Shown here piece after piece: positions 25,790 through 33,617 of a stretch of 64,000 nucleotides of DNA (its first letter is position 1; each line of letters begins with the position of its first letter). The notes beneath the pieces were generated by a model that did not search any database, was not told the origin of the DNA, and worked only from the letters and a program-made list of their open reading frames with translations. This stretch comes from Flavobacteriales bacterium (GTDB lineage: Bacteria; Bacteroidota; Bacteroidia; Flavobacteriales; BACL11). Location: assembly GCA_028122735.1 (NCBI GenBank), contig JAOHSR010000003.1, positions 1 through 64,000 on the forward strand, given 5' to 3'. A program made the translations under genes and the position numbers.

Positions 25790-27337
25790 TTATAAGTCAA
25801 ACTTTATTCCCTGAGCAAGTGGTAGTTTATCTGTGTAGTTAATAGTGTTTGTTTGCCTTCTCATATAAATTTTCCAGGCGTCACTGCCGCTCTCTCTTCC
25901 ACCACCTGTTTCTTTTTCACCACCAAAAGCTCCGCCAATCTCTGCTCCACTTGTGCCGATATTGACATTAGCAATACCACAATCACTTCCCGATACAGAA
26001 AGGAAGCTCTCAGCTTCTCTTAAATCAGTGGTCATTATTGCTGATGAAAGACCTTGTTTTACATTGTTCTGCATTTTTACAGCATCTTCGAGCTTAGTAT
26101 ACTTCATTACATATAATATTGGAGCAAAAGTTTCTTCTTGAACAATTTTAAAAGTATTTTCCGCTTCAATAATTACTGGTTTTACATAACAACCACTTTC
26201 ATAGCCTTCTCCACTAAGAACCCCTCCATCAACAAGTACTTTACCCCCCTCTACTTTTGCTTTTTCAATAGCGCTTAAATACATTTCAACAGCTTGTTTG
26301 TCAATAAGAGGCCCCACATGATTTGTCTCATCAAGAGGATCACCGATTTTTAATTGTGTATATGCATTTGATAGTTTTGAAGTAACCTCCTCATATATTG
26401 AGTCGTGAATAATTAATCTTCTTGTAGATGTGCATCTTTGCCCACAAGTACCAACAGCACCAAATAAGGCGCCAATAATTGTAATTTTTAGGTCAGCTTT
26501 ATCAGAAACAATAATGGCATTATTACCCCCAAGCTCTAAAAGAGATTTTCCAAAACGAGAAGCTACTTTTTGACCAACAATTCTCCCCATTCGAGTAGAG
26601 CCTGTTGCAGATACTAATGGGATTCTTTCATCTTCAGTTAAAAACTCACCAACATTATAATCCCCATTCACTAAGCATGATATGCCTTCAGGCAAATCAT
26701 TTTCTTTAGCTACCTCAGCCCAAATATTTTGACAAGCAACTCCGCATAAAGGAGTTTTTTCTGATGGCTTCCATATACAAACATCACCACAGATCCAAGC
26801 TAATGCTGTGTTCCAACACCAAACAGCAACAGGAAAGTTAAATGCAGAAATAATTCCTACAACTCCAAGTGGGTGATACTGCTCATACATCCTATGGCCT
26901 GGTCTCTCTGAATGCATGGTTAAACCGTGTAACTGTCTTGAAAGCCCAACGGCAAAATCACAGATGTCAATCATTTCCTGAACCTCACCTAAACCTTCTT
27001 GAAGAGATTTCCCCATTTCGTATGAAACAAGTTGCCCAAGAGGCTCCTTGTAATTTCTTAGTTTTTCTCCATATTGTCTAACTATCTCTCCTCTTTGAGG
27101 TGCAGGTAGGCTTTTCCAATAGTTAAATGCAGATATAGCAGAACCCATTGCTTTTTCATAATCTTTTTTAGAGCTTGAGCTTATACTACCTATTAATAAG
27201 CCGTCAACCGGTGAGTATGAGTTAACTAAATCTCCTTCCCCAAAGTTTTGCTGACCAGTAGAGGTTCCTTGGTTGTTGTTTTTTACTCCTAGAATGCTTA
27301 ATGCTTTTGAAATATTGTCATTTGAAAATTCTGCCAT
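25790..27337 (-). CDS. ALDH7-type aldehyde dehydrogenase (aminoadipate-semialdehyde dehydrogenase-like)
   Basis: 515 residues. It oxidises an aldehyde with NAD(P); the ALDH7/antiquitin group acts on alpha-aminoadipic semialdehyde (piperideine-6-carboxylate) in lysine breakdown. Catalytic residues are N167 (SAFNFPVAV), E268 (LELGGNN) and C302 (GTCGQRCTS). The C-terminal INVNIGTSGAEIGGAFGG-type segment with TGGGRESGSDAWK is characteristic of ALDH7; here it reads ANVNIGTSGAE. I chose ATG 27337; the upstream TTG at 27361 lies inside the promoter -7 box. It stands alone as a single-gene unit. Confidence 0.9.
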   Translation of the reverse strand: MAEFSNDNISKALSILGVKNNNQGTSTGQQNFGEGDLVNSYSPVDGLLIGSISSSSKKDYEKAMGSAISAFNYWKSLPAPQRGEIVRQYGEKLRNYKEPLGQLVSYEMGKSLQEGLGEVQEMIDICDFAVGLSRQLHGLTMHSERPGHRMYEQYHPLGVVGIISAFNFPVAVWCWNTALAWICGDVCIWKPSEKTPLCGVACQNIWAEVAKENDLPEGISCLVNGDYNVGEFLTEDERIPLVSATGSTRMGRIVGQKVASRFGKSLLELGGNNAIIVSDKADLKITIIGALFGAVGTCGQRCTSTRRLIIHDSIYEEVTSKLSNAYTQLKIGDPLDETNHVGPLIDKQAVEMYLSAIEKAKVEGGKVLVDGGVLSGEGYESGCYVKPVIIEAENTFKIVQEETFAPILYVMKYTKLEDAVKMQNNVKQGLSSAIMTTDLREAESFLSVSGSDCGIANVNIGTSGAEIGGAFGGEKETGGGRESGSDAWKIYMRRQTNTINYTDKLPLAQGIKFDL

Positions 27338-27358
27338 TTTGGTTGATTTTTTATGCTT

Positions 27359-27366
27359 CAAATCTA
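27359..27366 (-). promoter_or_regulatory. ALDH promoter -7 element
   Basis: Minus-strand TAGATTTG, a perfect TAnnTTTG, 21 bases upstream of the ATG at 27337. No clear -33 TTTG at 19-23 bases. It decides the start: the TTG codon that would extend the frame is part of this box. Confidence 0.5.
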
Positions 27367-27411
27367 ATAAAATCTACTAAAGGAAATACTAAAAAATAAA
27401 ATAATTATTGA

Positions 27412-28680
27412 CTATAATTCTTCTTCAAAATTATCAAGTTCTAAATCTTGATCTTCTGAAGAAACAAGTAAATCATCCGTCTCAGCGGGGTTTTCAGAAT
27501 TTTTTTTATGCTTCATTAAAGACCATGTCATAATTAAACATGAGGTTAAAATTATAAATAATAAGACGCCATTAAAATCATGTTTTTCAGTTAGTTCTTT
27601 TGGGATAGCAAAAAATAATAAGATTGTAATTAAACCCCTTGGCGCCAAGAAAATTTGGGGAAAAATATTTTTGCCATTAAAAACAAACAAGCTAATTGCA
27701 CGAACAACATAAATTATAATTAATAACACTATGCCAACAGCTATTGTTTTTAGATTGAACATAGAACCAACAGAAACAGACCAACCAAAAATAATAAAGA
27801 AAAAAGTCCTTACAACAAAAGCAGACTCTCCTGTGACGACTTTAAAATCAGCTAGAATACTTTCGACCTTATTTTCTTCAATTAGTTTTGAGAGACCACT
27901 TGCAAAAAACAATCTATAATTATTTAAGATCATTCCAAAGATTAAAATAATAATAAGAGAAGATAGATGAAACAGTTTTCCAACAGCATAGAGAAGCAAT
28001 AAAATCGATATTAAAAGAAAAAGTTTATCATGTCCTTTTATGTTTTGGAAAAGATAAATTAAAATGTAGGACACGATTATTGAAAATAGAATTGTAAAAA
28101 ATAGATTGCCAAATACCTCGCCATAAATTTCTGACTTACTATCGGGGCCCAAAAAGCTCAACAAGCTATAAAACAAGACAATTCCTAAAATATCAGAAAA
28201 AGTGCTTTCATAAATCATAAATTCTTTTTTGTAATCATCCAAAGAGCCCAAACTTGGCAGAATAATAGCAGAACTTAGAATTGAGAGGGGCACGGTAAAT
28301 AACAGTGCTTCAATCATATTCATCTCAAAAACATTTGTCAAAACTAATGCGCCGATATATGAAGTTGCGAACAAGCCAAGAACTGCAGTCGCTAAAGATT
28401 TAAATATTAAACCTGCTTTTTCTTTCACTAATTTTAGATCTAGAGCGGCCTCCAAAACTATTAAGGCTAAACCGACAACTCCTAATATTTTTAAAACAGA
28501 AAATAGATTTGGACTTTCCATTTCTGAAATAAAAAAACCAAAATTAATTAGCATTCCAGTAAAAATTAACATTAAAACAGATGGAACACCAGATTTTTTA
28601 GAATACAGATTAAAAAAGTATGAAATAATAATTGTTGAAGAAAAAATAATTATTAAGACTACAGGATCAAGACTATTCAT
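27412..28680 (-). CDS. cation/proton antiporter (CPA family)
   Basis: 422 residues with about 12 transmembrane segments and a short acidic, charged C-terminal tail (about 385-422). The pattern (VLEAALDLKL in helix 3-4, TFSDILGIVLFYSLL in the middle, APRGLITILLFFAIP near the end) resembles Na+/H+ antiporters of the CPA1/NhaP-like type, with the central acidic pair replaced by S-D in TFSDILG. It lies 2 bases after rseP in the same direction, so it is the last gene of a five-gene operon. Ion specificity cannot be read. Confidence 0.82.
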   Translation of the reverse strand: MNSLDPVVLIIIFSSTIIISYFFNLYSKKSGVPSVLMLIFTGMLINFGFFISEMESPNLFSVLKILGVVGLALIVLEAALDLKLVKEKAGLIFKSLATAVLGLFATSYIGALVLTNVFEMNMIEALLFTVPLSILSSAIILPSLGSLDDYKKEFMIYESTFSDILGIVLFYSLLSFLGPDSKSEIYGEVFGNLFFTILFSIIVSYILIYLFQNIKGHDKLFLLISILLLLYAVGKLFHLSSLIIILIFGMILNNYRLFFASGLSKLIEENKVESILADFKVVTGESAFVVRTFFFIIFGWSVSVGSMFNLKTIAVGIVLLIIIYVVRAISLFVFNGKNIFPQIFLAPRGLITILLFFAIPKELTEKHDFNGVLLFIILTSCLIMTWSLMKHKKNSENPAETDDLLVSSEDQDLELDNFEEEL

Positions 28681-28682
28681 GA

Positions 28683-30020
28683 TTAAAATAATTTCATTAT
28701 GTCATTACCGTTTGCATACACAACCAATGCAAGTAGAATTAACATCCCTATAACTTGGGCAGACTCCATAAATTTTTCAGGAGCAGGCTTACCCGCCACA
28801 ATTTCGTATAACAGAAAAACAACATGACCACCATCTAAAGCTGGTATAGGAAGAATATTTAAAAATGCAAGCATTAAAGAAAGAAAAGCCGTAAGGTTCC
28901 AAAATCTTTCCCAATCCCACTGAGCGGGAAACAGACTTCCAATAGCACCAAACCCACCAACTCCTTTATACGCCCCTGAATCAGGGTTTAATATGAGTTT
29001 AAACTGATCAATGTAACCCCCAAGTTTGTTGACAGCCTTATTTAGCCCAGCAGGAAAAGAGCCAAAAAAACTATAGGTCGCAGAGGTCATTTTGTAAACT
29101 CCGTAATCCTCAAGCTGATTCAGGCTTAAAAGCGCGGGGTAATATCCAATCGTTCCATCGGAACTAACTTTAGTAGCTAATGAAATTTCTTTCCCCTCTC
29201 GCAAAATAGTAACATTAACAACAGAATCGCAGTATCTTGATAACACGCCAGCCATTTCATCGTTATATTTTATTTCCACACTATTAATATATATGATTTG
29301 ATCTTTTATTTTAAGACCAGCCTGCTGAGCATTTGAATTTTCTATAAAAGAACTTGTGATAGCAGGAATTCTAGGGTAAAAAAGCATTGACTTTTCATTT
29401 TCAATTAACCTTTCAATGAAATTATCAGGAATGTCAATAGTAATGACTTCGCCCTGCCTATCTAAAGTTACTTGTTTAGCACCAAGCATTTTTTCCAGTA
29501 TTGAGCTAAATCTCTCTACATTTTCACCATCTACAGACAATATTTTGTCTCCAGAAAGAAAACCTAAATCACCAGATAGTTTGTCAACACACCAAATACC
29601 ATCATTTAAATCATTGTTTGCAAGGTATTTATCCCCATAAGTATATAAAGTCATAGAATAGATAAAAACACCAAGTAATAAATTTACTACTACGCCTCCA
29701 ACCATAATTATCAACCTTTGCCATGCTGGTTTAGCTCTAAACTCCCAGGACTCAGCAGGTTTTTTCATTTGCTCTTTGTCCATAGATTCATCAATCATTC
29801 CAGAAATTTTTACATATCCTCCAAGCGGAAGCCAACCAATTCCATATTCGGTATCTCCAATTTTTTTCTTAACTAAAGAAAACCACGGGTCAAAAAAAAG
29901 ATAAAATTTTTCAACCTTTGTTTTAAAAAACTTGGCAGGTAAAAAATGACCAAGCTCATGAAGTACAACTAGAATAGAAAGACTAAGTATTAATTGAAGG
30001 GCTTTTATAAGTATTTCCAT
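28683..30020 (-). CDS. rseP: RseP-type site-2 intramembrane protease
   Basis: 445 residues, an inner-membrane zinc protease that cuts transmembrane substrates such as anti-sigma factors. The zinc motif HELGH is in helix 1 (H21, E22, H25). Two PDZ-like domains lie at about 125-205 and 215-300, and the third zinc ligand is in NILPIPALDGGHV near the C-terminus. The length matches the family. It directly abuts dxr (stop of dxr at 30021), the classic bacterial dxr-rseP pairing. Confidence 0.95.
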   Translation of the reverse strand: MEILIKALQLILSLSILVVLHELGHFLPAKFFKTKVEKFYLFFDPWFSLVKKKIGDTEYGIGWLPLGGYVKISGMIDESMDKEQMKKPAESWEFRAKPAWQRLIIMVGGVVVNLLLGVFIYSMTLYTYGDKYLANNDLNDGIWCVDKLSGDLGFLSGDKILSVDGENVERFSSILEKMLGAKQVTLDRQGEVITIDIPDNFIERLIENEKSMLFYPRIPAITSSFIENSNAQQAGLKIKDQIIYINSVEIKYNDEMAGVLSRYCDSVVNVTILREGKEISLATKVSSDGTIGYYPALLSLNQLEDYGVYKMTSATYSFFGSFPAGLNKAVNKLGGYIDQFKLILNPDSGAYKGVGGFGAIGSLFPAQWDWERFWNLTAFLSLMLAFLNILPIPALDGGHVVFLLYEIVAGKPAPEKFMESAQVIGMLILLALVVYANGNDIMKLF

Positions 30021-31169
30021 TTACAATAGTTTGTTTGCGAGCAATCTTGTTTGTTGATCAGTTTCTATATAATCTTCTATAGTTGGACTTTTTACAAAAG
30101 TAATTTTTTCAAGACAATTATCAATTAAATCAGACATATTTAAAAACCCAATTTTATCATTTAGAAAAGCTTCAACAGCAATTTCATTTGCAGCATTTAA
30201 TATACATGCAGAATTACCACCTTTTTCCATAGCCCTGTATGCTAAGTATAAATTTCTAAAAGTTTTTTCATCAGCTTTTTCAAAAGTTAAGTTGGGATAA
30301 TCAAAAAAACTAAATCGTCTAAATTTATTTTTTAATCTAAATGGAAATCCAAGAGCATATTGAATTGGAAGCTTCATATCTGGAACTCCCAACTGAGCCT
30401 TAATAGAGCCATCTTCAAATTGAACAGCTGAATGTATTATTGATTGAGGGTGTACAACAACATCTATCTGCTCTTTATTGAGATTAAAAAGCCATTTTGC
30501 TTCAATAACTTCTAATCCTTTATTCATCAATGTGGCTGAATCAATTGTAATTTTCGCCCCCATTGACCAGTTGGGGTGTTTTAAAGCTTGTTTTTTTGAA
30601 ATTGTTTTTAATTCTGCAGCTTTTTTACCTCTGAAAGGCCCTCCTGAAGCGGTTAGATAAATCTTTTCAATAGCATTATTATTTTCCCCAACAAGACATT
30701 GAAAGATAGCAGAGTGTTCCGAGTCAACAGGATATATTGGAGCGCCATATTTTTTTGATAGCTTAGTGATAAGATCTCCAGCAACCACTAAGGTTTCTTT
30801 ATTTGCTAAAGCAATTTTTTTTCCATGCTTTATTGCATTTATTGTCGGAATTAAACCACTGTAGCCAACTAGCGCAGTTAAAACAATATTTATATTTTCA
30901 GATTCTACGATTTGCTCTAGTGATTTTTGCCCTGAATAAACTTTGATTCCAAGCTTAGAAAGTTCAGAATTTACTTTGTTATATTTAGCTTGATTAACAA
31001 TTACTACTGTATTAGGTTTGTGTTTTTTTGCTTGTTCAATTAATAAATCACAGTTGTTATTTGCAGTTAAAACCTCAACAGAAAAAAGATTTTTGTGTTC
31101 AATAATGACCTCTAAAGCTTGTGTTCCAATTGAACCCGTAGATCCTAAAATTGCAATTCCTCTTTTCAT
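30021..31169 (-). CDS. dxr: 1-deoxy-D-xylulose 5-phosphate reductoisomerase
   Basis: 382 residues; the second step of the MEP isoprenoid pathway (DXP to MEP, NADPH, divalent metal). The NADPH loop is AILGSTGSIGTQ (6-17). Metal and substrate residues are in YPVDSEHSAIFQ and TASGGPFRG, and the flexible loop HPNWSMGAKITIDSATLMNKG (written as HPNWSMG / TIDSATLMNKG) is intact. It pairs functionally with dxs at 61187, so this window holds the first two MEP genes in separate operons. It abuts the upstream adenylating-enzyme gene and rseP with no gap. Confidence 0.97.
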   Translation of the reverse strand: MKRGIAILGSTGSIGTQALEVIIEHKNLFSVEVLTANNNCDLLIEQAKKHKPNTVVIVNQAKYNKVNSELSKLGIKVYSGQKSLEQIVESENINIVLTALVGYSGLIPTINAIKHGKKIALANKETLVVAGDLITKLSKKYGAPIYPVDSEHSAIFQCLVGENNNAIEKIYLTASGGPFRGKKAAELKTISKKQALKHPNWSMGAKITIDSATLMNKGLEVIEAKWLFNLNKEQIDVVVHPQSIIHSAVQFEDGSIKAQLGVPDMKLPIQYALGFPFRLKNKFRRFSFFDYPNLTFEKADEKTFRNLYLAYRAMEKGGNSACILNAANEIAVEAFLNDKIGFLNMSDLIDNCLEKITFVKSPTIEDYIETDQQTRLLANKLL

Positions 31170-32666
31170 TTATTTTTTATATAAAATTAATTTATCGGCT
31201 ATTGACCTGTCATTTGATAGGCGTGGAGTTTTGTTTTGCCCTCCCAGCTTGCCAATACTCGACATGTAGTTGTTAAACCCATGTTTTTTTATTTTTATAA
31301 TCTCTAACTGTTTTAGTATCGATCCTTTTATCAAATCTTTATAGTAACTATTTTTTTCTTGAATTTCGTGGTCTAAAGTTTTTTCAAATAGACTCATGTC
31401 TTCAGGTTCTTTAGAAAACTCAATAAACCACTGATGAGAAGGAAGTCCATTTTTTGGGTTAATATTAGGAGCCACATGAAACTCTTTTATTTCTGCTGAG
31501 AGCACAGAAATTGTGTTATTTAATCCTTCTTCAACCTCTTGTGAAATAACATGTTCTCCAAAGGCAGAAGTAAAATGTTTGATTCTACCACTTACAATTA
31601 TTCTGTATGGGTTAATTGAAACAAACTTTACGGTATCTCCGAGATTATAGCCCCACAAACCAGCGTTTGTATTTAAAATAATAACATAGTCAACCCCAAT
31701 AGTTACATTAGAAAGATTAATCCTTTTAGGGTTTTCTTTAAAGAAATCTTCTCTTTTAATAAATTCATAAAATATTCCGTTGTTAACACACAGGATCATC
31801 CCCTTTTCTTTTTGCGAATCCTGATAAGCAATAAAACCCTCTGATGCGGGGTAGACCTCTACGCCATCAACCATCCCTCCAACGAGTCTGTTGAATGTTT
31901 TTCTATATGGCTCGAAATTAACCCCACCATAAATAAATAATTTAAAATTTGGAAAGAGTTCTTTGATTGACTTACTACTTTTTAAACTTAATTTTTCAAA
32001 ATACATCTGCACCCAAGGAGGAATACCGCTAATTAAGGACATGTCTTTTTCAATGGTTTCATCAACAATTGCATCAACCTTATCCTCCCACTTTTCAATA
32101 CAATTATTTTTAAAACTAGGCAATCTATTTTTCTTTAGATAAAAAGGGATATGATGAGCTACTATTCCAGATAATCTTCCTGTTAGTATGCCTGAAGTTT
32201 TATCTAACTTAGGAGATCCTTGCAAAAAAATCATTTTACCATCAACAATAGAAGTGTTTTTTGTTTCGTTTATATAAGATAAAATTGCATCTCTAGCTGG
32301 ATTTAAATGGCATGAGATAGATTCTTTTGTTAATGGAATAAATTTAGTTCCGGATGTTGTGCCAGAGGTTTTGCAAAAGTATATTGGCTTTCCTGGCCAA
32401 AGAATATTTTTTTTACCATCTTTTAATAGTGATATATAGTTTTTAAGCCCTTCATAATCTCTAATAGGAATGTTTTTTTTAAAAGTATCATAACTATCTA
32501 TTTTTTGAAAAAAATGATCTTTTCCAAAAAGAGTGCTTTTTGCGTTTTTTATAAGTGAATGCATTATTTTTTCTTGATATATAATAGCATCTTTTTTCCA
32601 AAGATTGTTTTTTCTGACAACGTATCTAGCAAAAACTAAGCTTAATATAGATTTAAGACCTCTCAT
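31170..32666 (-). CDS. GH3-type (auxin-responsive family) acyl-adenylating enzyme
   Basis: 498 residues related to plant GH3 acyl-acid-amido synthetases, which adenylate a carboxylic acid and join it to an amino acid. The ATP-loop-like TSGTTSGTKFIPLT (about 100-113), YPASEGF and the LGDTVKFVSINPYRI segment mark the fold. Bacterial members have unknown substrates. The gene is translationally tight with dxr (no gap) and with the M23 gene (stop 31170, next start 32666, neighbour ends 32667). Not to be confused with glycoside hydrolase family 3. Confidence 0.88.
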   Translation of the reverse strand: MRGLKSILSLVFARYVVRKNNLWKKDAIIYQEKIMHSLIKNAKSTLFGKDHFFQKIDSYDTFKKNIPIRDYEGLKNYISLLKDGKKNILWPGKPIYFCKTSGTTSGTKFIPLTKESISCHLNPARDAILSYINETKNTSIVDGKMIFLQGSPKLDKTSGILTGRLSGIVAHHIPFYLKKNRLPSFKNNCIEKWEDKVDAIVDETIEKDMSLISGIPPWVQMYFEKLSLKSSKSIKELFPNFKLFIYGGVNFEPYRKTFNRLVGGMVDGVEVYPASEGFIAYQDSQKEKGMILCVNNGIFYEFIKREDFFKENPKRINLSNVTIGVDYVIILNTNAGLWGYNLGDTVKFVSINPYRIIVSGRIKHFTSAFGEHVISQEVEEGLNNTISVLSAEIKEFHVAPNINPKNGLPSHQWFIEFSKEPEDMSLFEKTLDHEIQEKNSYYKDLIKGSILKQLEIIKIKKHGFNNYMSSIGKLGGQNKTPRLSNDRSIADKLILYKK

Positions 32667-33524
32667 CTAAAAAGAAATATAAAGTGAGGGGTCAAGAGGT
32701 GTTCCACTTTTCCATAATTCAAAGTGCAGGTGTGGCCCTGTAGAAAGTTCTCCAGAGTTTCCAATAATTGCAATGTGTTCTCCGGTTGTTGTTACATCTC
32801 CTACATTTTTCAATAGTACAGAGCAATGTTTATAAAAAGAGATAAAGTTTTCTGAATGTTGTATACCTATTACATATCCTGTTTGTGGATTCCAATCGCT
32901 AACTACAACGGTCCCCTCGCCAATACTCTTTATTCTAGAACCTGTTTTTGCAACAAGATCTATTCCATAATGATTTGTTTCAAGATTAAAAGAATCACTA
33001 ACAATCCCTTCCATTGGGGGAAAAAATAAAAACTGCTTGGTTCTTCTTGGAGAATTTAAGTTTATTGAGCTTTGGTCTTCCTTTTCAACCCTTAGGCGTA
33101 AGAGAGAATCTTCTTTTGATTTAATAAAATTAAAGTCACTATTGTCAATTTTATTAAGACTATCATCTAAATACTCAAAAGAGATAGAATCTCCTTTAAT
33201 AATTGACTCAATATTTGAAAGGTAGAGCGAGCTAATTGATAGAGCGGAAGCTAGAGAGTCGCTTTTTAAAGTAAGCTTAACAAGCTCTTTTTGAACAAGT
33301 TCGGAAGATTTGCCAGGAAGATGTTTGTTTAATGGTGAGTACACTATAATACAAAAAGAAATAACAAAAGCAGAGATTAATAAGACTGAAGCTAAGATTA
33401 TAATATTTGATCTGTTTAATTTTAAAAAACCCTCTTCTTCAAGGGTTTCATCATTAATCACGACAAGCCGAAAATTTTTATTAAAGAAATTAACGATTTT
33501 ATTTTTAAAGCTTTTCTGTTCCAT
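32667..33524 (-). CDS. membrane-anchored M23-family peptidoglycan peptidase
   Basis: 285 residues: a short cytoplasmic N-terminus, one transmembrane helix (about 40-62), a periplasmic coiled-coil-like linker and a C-terminal LytM/M23 domain. Zinc motifs look complete: NHYGIDLVA (H..D) and GPHLHFELW (HxH). I choose ATG 33524 (MEQKSF); the upstream in-frame ATG at 33584 would add an unlikely N-terminus across the divergent promoter. It is the first gene of the operon running to the antiporter, divergent from sprE. Confidence 0.87.
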   Translation of the reverse strand: MEQKSFKNKIVNFFNKNFRLVVINDETLEEEGFLKLNRSNIIILASVLLISAFVISFCIIVYSPLNKHLPGKSSELVQKELVKLTLKSDSLASALSISSLYLSNIESIIKGDSISFEYLDDSLNKIDNSDFNFIKSKEDSLLRLRVEKEDQSSINLNSPRRTKQFLFFPPMEGIVSDSFNLETNHYGIDLVAKTGSRIKSIGEGTVVVSDWNPQTGYVIGIQHSENFISFYKHCSVLLKNVGDVTTTGEHIAIIGNSGELSTGPHLHFELWKSGTPLDPSLYISF

Positions 33525-33529
33525 AATAT

Positions 33530-33562
33530 TTTGCAAATATCTGAAAATTATAAGCATATTTG
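33530..33562 (+). promoter_or_regulatory. candidate sprE promoter
   Basis: TTTG at 33530-33533, 21-base spacer, then CATATTTG at 33555-33562 (one mismatch to TAnnTTTG). It supports the downstream ATG at 33618 as the start. Just before it, AAGGAGTT at about 33600-33607 is a Shine-Dalgarno-like sequence, uncommon in this window. Confidence 0.45.
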
Positions 33563-33617
33563 CATGTATAACTATTTTCAACAAAATAATAGGTCTAAAA
33601 AGGAGTTAACTATTCAT

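Noticed and set aside
33531-33617. 29-residue N-terminal extension of SprE
   Set aside because: It would put a polar stretch before the signal peptide and covers the promoter. ATG 33618 follows an AAGGAGTT and starts a normal lipoprotein signal.
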